A stretch of DNA of 64,000 bases from Hyphomicrobiales bacterium (GTDB lineage: Bacteria > Pseudomonadota > Alphaproteobacteria > Rhizobiales > Rhizobiaceae): assembly GCA_900465915.1 (NCBI GenBank), contig UBKJ01000017.1, positions 186,001-250,000 of the forward strand. The letters run 5' to 3'. The position numbers were made by a program, and so were the translations under genes. This document shows, one piece after another, positions 35,277 through 44,033 of the stretch (the first letter of the stretch is position 1; each line of letters opens with the position of its first letter). The notes beneath the pieces were generated by a model that saw only the letters and a program-made list of their open reading frames with translations, had not been told where the DNA came from and did not search any database.

Positions 35277-36299
35277 TCATTCCTTCGAGGCGGAGACGCC
35301 GGCCTCGCCGAAGGTGGCCATGCCGGAATGGCAGAGCGCCGCGGCCTTGACCACGCCCGCGGCAAGCGCCGCGCCGGTGCCTTCGCCGAGCCGCATGCCC
35401 AGGTCGAGCAGCGGCTTCTTGCCCATCTTCTCCAGCATGCGGCGATGGGCCGGCTCGGCCGAGACATGGCCGAACAGGCAATGGTCGAGCGCCGCCGGAT
35501 TGGCCGCGTAAAGCACGGCGGCGGCGGCGGACGCCACATAGCCGTCGACGATGACGGGGATCTTCTCCATGCGCGCGGCGAGGATGGCGCCGGCCATGGC
35601 GGCGAGCTCGCGCCCGCCCAGGCGGCGCATCACCTCCAGCGGGTCCTTGAGATGGGCGCGATGCAGCGCCACCGCATCGCGCACGGCGTCGATCTTGCGC
35701 TGCAGCAGTTCGCCCGTCGAGCCGGTGCCCGGCCCCACCCATTCCTCCGCCGTCCCGCCGAACAGCGCCAGCGCGATCGCCGCGGCGATGGTGGTGTTGC
35801 CGATGCCCATCTCGCCGATGCAGAGCAGGTCCGTGCCGCCGGCGATGGCCTCCATGCCGAAGGCCATGGTGGCGGCGCAGGTGCGCTCGTCCATGGCGGC
35901 TTCCTCGGTGATGTCGCCGGTGGGATGCTCCAGCGCCAGGTCGAAGACCTTGAGGCCGAGGTCGTGGGCGATGCAGATCTGGTTGATCGCGGCGCCGCCG
36001 GCGGCGAAATTCTCCACCATCTGCGCCGTCACGCTGGGCGGAAAGGGCGTGATGTTCTTGGCCGTTACGCCGTGATTGCCGGCGAAGACCGCCACCAGCG
36101 GGCGGTTGACCTGCGGCGTGCGCTTGCCGGTCCAGGCGGCCAGCCACAGGGCGATCTCCTCCAGCCGGCCCAGCGCGCCGGCGGGCTTGGTCAGGTTGGC
36201 GTCGCGCGCGCGCACCGCCTGTTCCGCGCCCAGGTCGGGACCGGGAAGATTGCGGATCAGTTCGCGGAAATCGTCAAAGGGGAGGCCGCTGGCGCTCAT
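35277..36299 (-). CDS. cobT: Nicotinate-nucleotide--dimethylbenzimidazole phosphoribosyltransferase
   Basis: CobT makes alpha-ribazole 5'-phosphate for the lower ligand of cobalamin. The 340-residue protein shows AGNHGVTAKNITPFPPSVTAQMVENFAAGGAAINQICIAHD, LCIGEMGIGNTTIAAAIALALFGG and the late EPAHRRMLEKMGKKPLLDLGMRLGEGTGAALA, including the catalytic Glu of that last motif. It is divergent from cobS, with 151 bases between them. The other cob genes lie elsewhere. Confidence 0.97.
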   Translation of the reverse strand: MSASGLPFDDFRELIRNLPGPDLGAEQAVRARDANLTKPAGALGRLEEIALWLAAWTGKRTPQVNRPLVAVFAGNHGVTAKNITPFPPSVTAQMVENFAAGGAAINQICIAHDLGLKVFDLALEHPTGDITEEAAMDERTCAATMAFGMEAIAGGTDLLCIGEMGIGNTTIAAAIALALFGGTAEEWVGPGTGSTGELLQRKIDAVRDAVALHRAHLKDPLEVMRRLGGRELAAMAGAILAARMEKIPVIVDGYVASAAAAVLYAANPAALDHCLFGHVSAEPAHRRMLEKMGKKPLLDLGMRLGEGTGAALAAGVVKAAALCHSGMATFGEAGVSASKE

Positions 36300-36450
36300 A
36301 TTGTATCGTCCAAATGAGAGGAAGGATGCAAATCACTCGCATCCGTCCTATAAGCAGTGGCCATAATTTTCAAATCACCTCTTTACGAGCGACGCCGCGG
36401 CGGGGCCAGACTTCCCGCCCGCGCGCCATAAACCGAAGCGGAGCAGTCAC

Positions 36451-37236
36451 TTGCCACCATCCGGCCTGATCGGCGACGCCATCCGCTGCCTCGGCTTCCT
36501 GAGCCGCCTGCCCTTGCCGCGGCGCTGGCTGGACGGCGCCGGCGATTCGCCGCTGGCGGCCTCGGCGCGCGGCTTTCCGCTGGCGGGCGCGGCGCTGGGC
36601 GTACTGGCGGGCGCCGTGCTGGTGATCGCCTATGCGCTGCGCCTGCCCGCGCTGACCTGCGGCTTCCTGGCCGTCGGCGCGCTGGCGGCGATGACCGGCG
36701 CGCTGCACGAGGACGGGCTCGGCGACGCGGCGGACGGGTTTTTCGGGGCCTATGCCCGCGACCGGCGGCTCGACATCATGAAGGATTCGCGCATCGGCAC
36801 CTTCGCGGCGCTGACGCTGATCGTGTGGACGGGGATCAAGGCCTCGCTGCTCGCCGCCGTCATCGAGCGCGCCGGCCCCGGCGAGGCCGCGCTGGCGCTG
36901 ATCGGCGCCGAGGCGGGCAGCCGCGCCGCCATGCTGGCCTTCTGGCACGCTCTGCCCCCAGCCAGGCCCGGCGGGCTGGCCGACCGCGCCGGCCGGCCGG
37001 ACTGGGAGACCGTGATCGCCGCCTGCGGCATGGGGCTGGTGATCCTGGTGCTGACGTTGGCTCCCGTGGCCGGCTCCATGGCCCCGGCGGCGGCCGTGGC
37101 GCTGACGGCGGCGGGGCTCTACGGTTTCGCGCGGCTGTCGCTGGCCAAGATCGGCGGCCAGACCGGCGACACGCTGGGCGCGGCGCAGCAGATCGGCGCG
37201 CTGGCCATCCTGGCCGGCCTGGTCATGACGCTGTGA
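36451..37236 (+). CDS. cobS: Adenosylcobinamide-GDP ribazoletransferase
   Basis: CobS (CobV) joins adenosylcobinamide-GDP with alpha-ribazole at the membrane, the last step of cobalamin nucleotide loop assembly. The 261-residue polytopic protein has [21 protein letters not shown] with the metal-binding DGxxD motif, [16 protein letters not shown], and several membrane segments. It opens with a TTG start at 36451, followed by [22 protein letters not shown], matching the usual N-terminus. A DUF1289 gene follows with overlapping stop and start. Confidence 0.94.
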   Translation: MPPSGLIGDAIRCLGFLSRLPLPRRWLDGAGDSPLAASARGFPLAGAALGVLAGAVLVIAYALRLPALTCGFLAVGALAAMTGALHEDGLGDAADGFFGAYARDRRLDIMKDSRIGTFAALTLIVWTGIKASLLAAVIERAGPGEAALALIGAEAGSRAAMLAFWHALPPARPGGLADRAGRPDWETVIAACGMGLVILVLTLAPVAGSMAPAAAVALTAAGLYGFARLSLAKIGGQTGDTLGAAQQIGALAILAGLVMTL

Positions 37237-37418
37237 CCGTGATCGAATCGCCCTGCATATCGGTCTGCGTCATGGACGAGCGCAGCGGGCTCTGCCTCGG
37301 CTGCGGCCGCACGCTGGACGAGATCGCGGGCTGGTCGCGGCTCACCGACGCCGAGCGGCGCACGGTGATGGCGCTCCTGCCTGAGCGACTAAAGAAGCTG
37401 GAAGAACGAAACGGCTGA
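37233..37418 (+). CDS. DUF1289 small Cys-containing protein
   Basis: A ~60-residue protein with the DUF1289 pattern [47 protein letters not shown]; four Cys suggest an iron-sulfur or zinc site. GTG at 37233 overlaps the cobS stop by three bases (GTGA); a second GTG at 37239 is also possible. The function is not known; the family is common in Proteobacteria next to various metabolic genes. Confidence 0.8.
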   Translation: MTVIESPCISVCVMDERSGLCLGCGRTLDEIAGWSRLTDAERRTVMALLPERLKKLEERNG

Positions 37419-38432
37419 TCAGGCCGCCTCGGCGCCCGCCTCCGCGACGGCGGCGTGGGCGGCGCGCAGCACGGCGCTGGTCGCGCCCGGCTTGCTGGCG
37501 TCGGTCGAAAGCATCTGCCGCCAGCGCCGCGCGCCCGGCCGGCCGGCGAACAGTCCCACCATATGCCGCGTGACATGCGACAGCTTCCCGCCCCCGGCGA
37601 TGTGGCGGTCGCAATAATCGCCCATGGCCTCGACCACCGCGTCCATGGAGATGTCGGGGCGGTCGTCGCCATAGACGACGCGGTCGACGCCGGCCAGAAG
37701 CGCCGGCTCGTGATAGGCCGCGCGGCCCAGCATGACGCCGTCGAGATGGTCGAGATGCGCCACGGCCTCGTCCAGCGTGGCGATCCCGCCATTGACGCCG
37801 ACGAAGACGTGGCCCAGCCGCGCCTTCAGCCGCCGGGGCCGGTCATAGTCGAGCGGCGGAATCTCGCGGTTCTCCTTGGGCGACAGGCCCTTGAGCCAGG
37901 CCTTGCGGGCATGGACCCAGAGCGCGTCGCTTCCCGCCGCGAGCACGCTATCGGCCAGCGCGTCCAGCGCAGTCTCCGGGTCCTGGTCGTCGACGCCAAT
38001 GCGGCACTTGACGGTGACGGGGGCCGACACGGCGCCCTTCATCGCCTCGACGCAGCGCGCCACCACGTTCGGCGTGCGCATCAGGCAGGCGCCGAAGGTT
38101 CCCGACTGCACCCGGTCGGAGGGGCAGCCGACATTGAGGTTGATCTCGTCATAGCCGAAATCCGCGCCGATCCGCGCCGCCTCGGCGAGCTTGGCCGGGT
38201 CGGAGCCGCCCAGTTGCAGCGCCACCGGATGCTCGGCCGCGTCGAAGCCCAGCAGCCGCGCGCGCGGCCCGTGGATGATGGCGTCGGCCACCACCATCTC
38301 GGTATAAAGCAGCGCGCGGGCCGAAAACAGCCTATGGAAAAACCGGCAATGGCGATCCGTCCAGTCGATCATCGGCGCGACGGCGAAGCGATGGATTGGA
38401 TAATTGCCGATTTTTTCTTGTATTTCAGTCAT
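37419..38432 (-). CDS. dusA: tRNA-dihydrouridine synthase A
   Basis: DusA reduces U20/U20a in the tRNA D-loop with FMN and NADPH. The 337-residue protein has FAVAPMIDWTDRHCRFFHRLF, the FMN-binding VALQLGGSDPAKLAEAARI, and the catalytic Cys in LNVGCPSDRVQSGTFGACLM, then VTVKCRIGVDD and HARKAWLKGLSPKENREIPPL, typical of DusA. It converges with the DUF1289 gene without a gap. Confidence 0.96.
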   Translation of the reverse strand: MTEIQEKIGNYPIHRFAVAPMIDWTDRHCRFFHRLFSARALLYTEMVVADAIIHGPRARLLGFDAAEHPVALQLGGSDPAKLAEAARIGADFGYDEINLNVGCPSDRVQSGTFGACLMRTPNVVARCVEAMKGAVSAPVTVKCRIGVDDQDPETALDALADSVLAAGSDALWVHARKAWLKGLSPKENREIPPLDYDRPRRLKARLGHVFVGVNGGIATLDEAVAHLDHLDGVMLGRAAYHEPALLAGVDRVVYGDDRPDISMDAVVEAMGDYCDRHIAGGGKLSHVTRHMVGLFAGRPGARRWRQMLSTDASKPGATSAVLRAAHAAVAEAGAEAA

Positions 38433-38593
38433 CTATGGTAAAAGTCCGACAAAGTGGTGGAGCCTCGCGGGCTCGCCTTGCGCTCTATATAGCCGCAACC
38501 GGCGGATTTTGCGACCATGGGCCTATGCCATCGCCCGCATTTCCCGTTTATGATCGCATTTTCCGATTCCCTCCCCCAACAAGGACACCGGGC

Positions 38594-39262
38594 GTGACCT
38601 CCTACTCCCCCTTCGGCAAGACTTTCGACGCTTTTCTTTTCGACATGGACGGCACGCTTCTCAGCTCCATCGCGGCCACGGAGCGCGTCTGGGGCGCGTG
38701 GGCGGAGCGCCACGGCATCGATCCGGTGACCTTCCTGCCCACCATCCACGGCGTGCGCGCGGTCGACACGGTGCGCCGGCTCGACCTGCCCGGCGTCGAC
38801 CCCTATCACGAGGCGCGGCTTCTGGCCGAGGCGGAGCTGACCGACCTCGACGGCATCGTGCCCATCGAAGGCGTCGTCGATTTCCTCGCCAGCCTGCCCG
38901 AGGAGCGCTGGGCCATCGTCACCTCCGCCCCGCTGGAGCTGGCGCGGCGGCGGCTCGGCGCGGCCGGCCTGCCCATGCCGCGCACCATCGTCTCGGGCGA
39001 GGACGTCAAGCGCGGTAAGCCGAGCCCGGAATGCTTCGAGCTGGGGGCGCAGAAGCTCGGCTTCGATCCGCGCCGCTGCGTGGTGTTCGAGGACGCGCCG
39101 GCCGGCGTGGTGGCGGGCGAAACCTCGGGCGCCTGCGTGGTGGTGGTCACCGCCACCCATCCGCATTCGCCGCAGACCTCGCACACCAGCATCGACAGCT
39201 ACGCCGAGCTGCAATTGCGCGTGAGCCATGAGGGCCTGCATCTCGATCCGGCCGGGCGCTGA
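38594..39262 (+). CDS. HAD family sugar-phosphatase-like hydrolase
   Basis: This 222-residue HAD hydrolase has motif I DAFLFDMDGTLLSS, motif II VTSAP, motif III KRGKPSPECF and motif IV VVFEDAPAGVVAG, with a small alpha-helical cap after motif I as in 2-deoxyglucose-6-P / glycerol-P phosphatases. The substrate is not predictable. GTG at 38594 with AAGGA upstream is the best start; further ATGs would add an unrelated proline-rich leader. It precedes two strong hairpins and the convergent phnM gene. Confidence 0.88.
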   Translation: MTSYSPFGKTFDAFLFDMDGTLLSSIAATERVWGAWAERHGIDPVTFLPTIHGVRAVDTVRRLDLPGVDPYHEARLLAEAELTDLDGIVPIEGVVDFLASLPEERWAIVTSAPLELARRRLGAAGLPMPRTIVSGEDVKRGKPSPECFELGAQKLGFDPRRCVVFEDAPAGVVAGETSGACVVVVTATHPHSPQTSHTSIDSYAELQLRVSHEGLHLDPAGR

Positions 39263-39268
39263 GGCCGG

Positions 39269-39297
39269 GCGTCGAACCGATAGTTTCGGATCGACGC
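39269..39297. other. Interrupted hairpin after the HAD gene
   Basis: GCGTCGA (39269-39275) and CCGA (39277-39280) pair with TCGG (39286-39289) and TCGACGC (39291-39297) with one A/A mismatch. It lies just after the HAD stop, with no T-run. Confidence 0.5.
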
Positions 39298-39362
39298 TCA
39301 TTTCCGGACGCATCGAAACGGGATCGGAAATCGGTCCAACGGATTGATTTTCCTGCGGAGGC

Positions 39363-39388
39363 GCCGCCGAATGTCTCCATTCGGCGGC
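39363..39388. other. Perfect 11-bp hairpin between the HAD gene and phnM
   Basis: GCCGCCGAATG (39363-39373) pairs perfectly with CATTCGGCGGC (39378-39388) around a TCTC loop. It lies 13 bases from the phnM stop and may end or protect that message; no T-run follows. Confidence 0.6.
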
Positions 39389-39400
39389 GAAATACTCGCG

Positions 39401-40537
39401 TCAGATCACCCGCCGCCCCTCGCGCCAGACGGCGCCGATGATCGGCACGTGGTCGGCGACGCGCACCCGCACCAGGTCGGCGCGTTTGCCGACGATGATC
39501 TCGCCGCGGTCGGCCAGCCCCACGGCGCGGGCCGGATTGGCGGAGACGAGCCGCATCGCCTGCGGCAGCGTCATGCCCGGCGGCGCCTCGGCCAGGAAGA
39601 AGGCGGCGTGCATCATGCTGGCGGGGATATAGTCCGACGAGACGATGTCGAGATGGCCGGCTTCGGCCAGTTCCCGCGCCGAGACGTTGCCGGAATGCGA
39701 GCCGCCGCGCACCACGTTGGGCGCGCCCATCAGCACCGCCATGCCGGCCGCCTTCGAGGCCTGCGCGGCGCGGTGGGTGGTGGGGAATTCCGCCACGCGC
39801 ACGCCTTGCGCCCGCGCCTCCTCGACATGGGCCTCGGTGGCGTCGTCATGGCTCGCCAGCACCACGCCGCGCGCATGGCAGGCCGCCGACAGCGCCGCGC
39901 GGTTGGCGGCGGCGTTTTGCGCCGACTGCCCCATGCGCTTTTCGCAATAGAGCCGGAACTGCTCGTCCGAGGCCTTGGTCTTGCGCATGTAGTAGAATTT
40001 GTAGGTCTCGAGGTCGGTGAACTGGCGCTGCCCCGGCGCGTGGTCCATCAGCGACACCAGCCGCACCAGCGGGTCGTCGCCGAAACGCTCGAAGGCGACG
40101 AGGCAGTCGGGCGCCGACACCTCGCAGCGCAGATGCAGGAAATGGTCGGCGCGCAGCCGTCCCGCCCGCCGGCCTTCCGCGATGGCCCCGGCCAGGATGC
40201 GCATGTCGTCGACGGTGGTCTCCGTCTCCTCGTCGAGGCCGACGCGCAGCGCGTCGAACACGGTGGTGATGCCGGAGGCGGCGATCTGCGCGTCATGCGC
40301 CTGCACGGCGGCGACGGGGTTCCAGCGCACTTTCGGGCGCGGCGCGTAATGGCCCTCCAGATGGTCGGTGTGCAGCTCCACCAGGCCGGGGGTGAGGAAA
40401 TCGCCCTCCATGTCCTCGCCCGCGGCGGACGGGCCTTCGGTGATGTCGGCGACGAGGCCGTCGACCAGCCGCACCGCGCCCTCGATCACGGCGTCGGGCA
40501 GCACGATGCGGGCGTTTTTCAGCACGGTCTCCGTCAT
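39401..40537 (-). CDS. phnM: Alpha-D-ribose 1-methylphosphonate 5-triphosphate diphosphatase
   Basis: PhnM releases pyrophosphate from the C-P lyase intermediate RPnTP. The 378-residue amidohydrolase-fold protein has the metal-binding LTPGLVELHTDHLEGHYAPRP, ARGVVLASHDDATEAHVEEA and NVVRGGSHSGNVSARELAEAGHLDIVSSDYIP, ending LVRVRVADHVPIIGAVWREGRRV. The DUF1045 gene follows directly upstream on the same strand with a 4-base gap. The other C-P lyase genes (phnGHIJKL) are not in this window. Confidence 0.95.
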   Translation of the reverse strand: MTETVLKNARIVLPDAVIEGAVRLVDGLVADITEGPSAAGEDMEGDFLTPGLVELHTDHLEGHYAPRPKVRWNPVAAVQAHDAQIAASGITTVFDALRVGLDEETETTVDDMRILAGAIAEGRRAGRLRADHFLHLRCEVSAPDCLVAFERFGDDPLVRLVSLMDHAPGQRQFTDLETYKFYYMRKTKASDEQFRLYCEKRMGQSAQNAAANRAALSAACHARGVVLASHDDATEAHVEEARAQGVRVAEFPTTHRAAQASKAAGMAVLMGAPNVVRGGSHSGNVSARELAEAGHLDIVSSDYIPASMMHAAFFLAEAPPGMTLPQAMRLVSANPARAVGLADRGEIIVGKRADLVRVRVADHVPIIGAVWREGRRVI

Positions 40538-40541
40538 CGGC

Positions 40542-41273
40542 TCACGGCCTTCCCATGGCGCGGCGGGGCGGCTGGGCCGAGACCGGGCCGCCGCTCAGCG
40601 GATGCAGCGAATGGATCTCGAAGGGCGCGCCGCGCTCCGGCTCCACGAACAAAGCCAGATTGGCCACCTCGACCGGCTCGTCCAGCACCGGCGCGAAGAA
40701 ATCGTCCAGCGTCCGCTCCACCCGCGCGCGGTCCTTCTCGGCCACCGGCCCGGTCAGCGTCATGTGGAAGCGGAACTCGTCGAAAACGTAAGGATAGCCC
40801 CATCGCTCCAGATTGTGGCGCTGCGCGAGGCTCAGCCGTTCGGGGCGGCGGCGGGCGATCTCGGCCTCGCTCAGCGGGGCGCGAAAGCGGTCGAGCGCCA
40901 CCACCACGTCGTTGGCGAGCTGGTTCAGCGCCGTCACCGGCGCCTCCGGCGTCAGCGCGAAGAACGGGCCGATAGCCTCGACCCGCAGGCGCGGGATCGT
41001 CACCGCGCCGACCGAGGACGAGAAATGCATCAGCGCCGACAGAAGCGCGCTCTCGTCGTGGCCGTCCGCGAGCCGGAACGGGGCCTTCATCGTGGCGTGG
41101 AAGCCGTAGCGGCGCGGCTCCTCGGTCAGCGCCGCGATCTCGTCCTTCGCCAGCGCGCGAATCGCCGGCGTCTTGACCGGCTCGCCGTTGAAGGCGTCCC
41201 GCCCCAGCCAATTGGACGCGACCTTGAGCAGCGCGTCGCTGGACGGCGGGGTGAAATAGATGGCGTAGCGCAT
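40542..41273 (-). CDS. DUF1045 putative phosphonate-metabolism protein, 2H phosphoesterase-like
   Basis: The 243-residue protein belongs to a family usually encoded in phosphonate (phn) operons. Two HxT/M-type motifs, GFHATMKAPFRL near residue 58 and FRFHMTLTGPV later, match the two His signatures of 2H phosphoesterases, so a cyclic-phosphate hydrolase activity is plausible but unproven. The start at 41273 (MRYAIYFTPP) is chosen over the longer frame to 41390, which adds a basic leader not expected in this family. It is probably co-transcribed with phnM. Confidence 0.88.
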   Translation of the reverse strand: MRYAIYFTPPSSDALLKVASNWLGRDAFNGEPVKTPAIRALAKDEIAALTEEPRRYGFHATMKAPFRLADGHDESALLSALMHFSSSVGAVTIPRLRVEAIGPFFALTPEAPVTALNQLANDVVVALDRFRAPLSEAEIARRRPERLSLAQRHNLERWGYPYVFDEFRFHMTLTGPVAEKDRARVERTLDDFFAPVLDEPVEVANLALFVEPERGAPFEIHSLHPLSGGPVSAQPPRRAMGRP

Positions 41274-41477
41274 GGCAGGTCCCCGGTTGGCGCGCCGGCG
41301 CGCAAGGCGCGACGCAGCTTTCTTGACCGGATGGTTACACATGCAATGTGGCGTGTCGATAAACTCCGCGCGCCGGCGCCGTATTTCCACCCCGTATTTC
41401 TACAAGGCGATTTTATCGAAAGCCGATTCCGTATAGGTCTGGCGGGGTTTCGATTTGGAACGCGGAAAGGACTGGCG

Positions 41478-42404
41478 ATGGGCGGCTTCGCATCCGTCGG
41501 CGAATGCATGATCGAATTGTCCGGCGGCGAGGACGGCCAATGGCGCATGGGCTTCGCCGGCGACACGCTCAACACGGCCTGGTATCTGCGCGCGCTGATG
41601 GGCGCGGATTATGCGGTCGATTATGTCAGCGCCTTCGGGACGGACGATTTCTCCCGCCGCCAGCGCGATTTCTTCCGGTCGGGCGGCATCGGCGTGGCGC
41701 ATAGCCCTATCATCGAGGGGCTGCATCCGGGCATCTACGCCATCACGCTCAGCGGGGCGGAGCGCTCCTTCACCTATTGGCGGTCGGACGCGGCGGCGCG
41801 GCGGCTGGCGAGCGACCGGGCGGCGCTGGAGAAAAGCCTCGACGGGCGCGACCTCATCTATTTCTCCGGCGTCACCGTGGCGATCGTGCAGGACCGGGCC
41901 TGCTTCTTCGACGTGCTGCGGCAATGCCGCGCCGGCGGATCGCGGCTCGCCTTCGACGCCAATTTCCGCCACCAGCTCTGGCCGGATCGCGCCCTGGCGC
42001 GGGACGCGATCGCCGAGGCGACGCGGCTCGCCGACATCGCGCTGCCGACGCTTCCCGACGAGCAGGCGCTTTACGGCGACGCGGACGCGCAGGCCTGCGC
42101 CGCCCGCATCGCAGCGCTGGGCGTCGAGGAAATCGTGGTCAAGGACGGGGCCGCGCCGGCGCTGGTGACGGCGGAGGGGCGCGGCGCATTCGTCGCCGCC
42201 GCGCCGGCGCGCGCGGTCGACACGACCGGGGCCGGCGACAGTTTCAACGGCGGCTATCTGGCGGCGCGGCTGCAGGGCTTTTCGCCCGTCGAGGCGGCGC
42301 GCAAGGCGCATGCGGTCGCGGCGCGGGTGGTGGAGATTCGCGGCGCGCTGGCCCCGATGGAGCTGGCGCGCGCCGCCTTCGCCGGCGAAGCTATTCCTTC
42401 ATGA
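41478..42404 (+). CDS. kdgK: PfkB-family sugar kinase, probable 2-dehydro-3-deoxygluconokinase
   Basis: PfkB kinases phosphorylate sugars; KdgK makes KDPG from 2-keto-3-deoxygluconate. The 308-residue protein begins FASVGECMIELSG (KdgK-type), has GDTLNTAWYLRALMGADYAVDYVSAFGTD in place of the GG motif, and the ATP/Mg motif VDTTGAGDSFNGGYLAARL with catalytic Asp. The assignment to KDG rather than another sugar rests on these N-terminal motifs. It converges with galM, overlapping by 14 bases. Confidence 0.85.
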   Translation: MGGFASVGECMIELSGGEDGQWRMGFAGDTLNTAWYLRALMGADYAVDYVSAFGTDDFSRRQRDFFRSGGIGVAHSPIIEGLHPGIYAITLSGAERSFTYWRSDAAARRLASDRAALEKSLDGRDLIYFSGVTVAIVQDRACFFDVLRQCRAGGSRLAFDANFRHQLWPDRALARDAIAEATRLADIALPTLPDEQALYGDADAQACAARIAALGVEEIVVKDGAAPALVTAEGRGAFVAAAPARAVDTTGAGDSFNGGYLAARLQGFSPVEAARKAHAVAARVVEIRGALAPMELARAAFAGEAIPS

Positions 42405-43410
42405 AGGTGAAATAATTGGTCTGGGCGTAGATCTCGCCCGGACGCAGGATGGCCTGCGGGAAATAGGGAAATTCCGTGAAGCCGGGCCAATTCTGCGGCT
42501 CCAGGCAAAAGCCGGCATGGTTGGCGTAGGGTTTTTCGGTCAGGCCGATAGCGTCCTTGGCCATGGTGTTGCCGGCGTAGAACTGCACGCCCGGCTCGGT
42601 GGTCGACACGTCGAGGCGGATTCCCGACCGCGCCGCCCTGACCGAGGCGCAATGCTTCAGCGGGCCGCCGCGCGTCGAGGACAGGCAGTAATTGTTGTCG
42701 TAGGCAAGCTGGCGGCCGTCCTGATCGTGACGGATGCGGCGGAATTCGCGGAAATCGTAAGGCGTGCCGGCCACGGGCAGCACGCGGCCGTCGGCCATCA
42801 GATCGGCGTCGGTGGGAAGGTAGGCCAGCGCCTCGATCCGCAATTCGTGGTCGAGCATGTCGGTTGCGCCGCCGTCGTCGAGGTTGAAATAGCTGTGGTG
42901 CAGCAGGTTGCAGACGGTGGGCTGGTCGGTGGTGGCCTCCAGCCGCACGATCAGGCTGCCGCTTTCGTTGAGCATATAAGTGCAGGTGACGGCGAGGTTG
43001 CCCGGAAAGCCCATGTCGCCGTCGTCCATGCGGGTGGCGAGCGAGACGAAATCCGCGCCGTAATCGACCACGTCCCAGACCCGCTTGCCGAGGCCCCGGC
43101 GGCCGCCATGCAGGTTGTGGCGGCCGAGATAATTGGCGTCGACCTCGTAGGTCCTGCCGTCGATGGCGAAGCGCGCGTCGCGAATCCGGTTGGCCGAGCG
43201 GCCGGAGATCGCGCCCAGATGCGGCGAATAGGCCGGATAGTCGGCGAAATCGCGATAGCCCGCCACCAGCGGCGCGTCATGGCCGGCGAGCCGCAGATCC
43301 TGCAGCGCCGCGCCCCAGGTGATGATCTTCGCCGTCAGCGGCCCGTTGGCGATCGTCATCCGGTGAACCGCCGCGCCGTCCGGCGCATATCCGAAAATTT
43401 CCGTGGTCAT
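42391..43410 (-). CDS. galM: Aldose 1-epimerase (mutarotase)
   Basis: GalM interconverts alpha and beta aldoses. The 339-residue protein has the substrate and catalytic residues in NRIRDARFAIDG, NLHGGRRGLGKRVWDV, the CNLLHHSYFNLDDGG motif with catalytic His, and the late TTEPGVQFYAGN and FCLEPQNWP with the catalytic Glu. It converges with the KDG-kinase gene and precedes the VLCFA cluster. Confidence 0.95.
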   Translation of the reverse strand: MTTEIFGYAPDGAAVHRMTIANGPLTAKIITWGAALQDLRLAGHDAPLVAGYRDFADYPAYSPHLGAISGRSANRIRDARFAIDGRTYEVDANYLGRHNLHGGRRGLGKRVWDVVDYGADFVSLATRMDDGDMGFPGNLAVTCTYMLNESGSLIVRLEATTDQPTVCNLLHHSYFNLDDGGATDMLDHELRIEALAYLPTDADLMADGRVLPVAGTPYDFREFRRIRHDQDGRQLAYDNNYCLSSTRGGPLKHCASVRAARSGIRLDVSTTEPGVQFYAGNTMAKDAIGLTEKPYANHAGFCLEPQNWPGFTEFPYFPQAILRPGEIYAQTNYFTFMKE

Positions 43411-43654
43411 GCTCTCAAATCCGCCTTGGTGGACCCTGCCGCATCAAGCCGCATCGCGGCCGCGCGCGCAAGGATTATCGACCGCGGGAACCGCGCCCGC
43501 TGTTGCGCTTCCCGCGCCGCGCGCCTTATATGCGGCTTGGCCACGGGCGGCAATCAAAGCATTATGACTTTCCCTGCCGGCCGAAAAACGCTAGACACGC
43601 GCAGATAAGGATATATGCCGCCTGCGGCATGGCAACAAACGAAGGAATCGAAAC

Positions 43655-43936
43655 TTGTCTTCCACTTTTGACAAAGTCGCCGACATCATTGCCGAAACGA
43701 GTGAGATCGACCGGGACACCATCACCCCGGAAAGCCACACCATCGACGATCTGGGCATCGACAGCCTCGACTTCCTCGACATCGTCTTCGCCATCGACAA
43801 GGCCTTCGGCATCAAGATCCCGCTGGAGCAGTGGACGCAGGAAGTCAACGAAGGCAAGGTTCCCACGGAAGAATATTTCGTGCTGAAGAATCTCTGCGCC
43901 AAGATCGACGAACTGGTCGCGGCGAAGAAGGCCTGA
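43655..43936 (+). CDS. acpXL: Acyl carrier protein AcpXL for very-long-chain fatty acid
   Basis: AcpXL carries the C26-C28 VLCFA for transfer to lipid A in Rhizobiales. The 93-residue product has the phosphopantetheine Ser in [26 protein letters not shown], and the AcpXL-specific tail [23 protein letters not shown]. It starts at TTG 43655 with GAAGGAA about 8 bases upstream. It opens a five-gene VLCFA cluster in which the usual fabZXL is missing between it and fabF2XL. Confidence 0.96.
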   Translation: MSSTFDKVADIIAETSEIDRDTITPESHTIDDLGIDSLDFLDIVFAIDKAFGIKIPLEQWTQEVNEGKVPTEEYFVLKNLCAKIDELVAAKKA

Positions 43937-44033
43937 TCCGGCTGAAAAGCTGACGGCATAGAGGGGGGACAGAAATGTTCGCCCTCATTCCATTTATGGC
44001 TGTGGCCATTTCTGAAACGACAGAACCGGACCC

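Noticed and set aside
36300..36450. Possible cobalamin riboswitch between cobT and cobS
   Set aside because: On the minus strand GCCACTG, a B12-box-like word, is seen, but the rest of the cobalamin riboswitch core (the GGGAAG- and GCCAGGAGACC-type conserved blocks) is missing and the gap is only 151 bases.
40368..41477. 370-residue N-terminal extension of the KDG-kinase-like gene
   Set aside because: The extension is antisense to DUF1045 and phnM; the KdgK N-terminal motif begins at ATG 41478 with a ribosome site.
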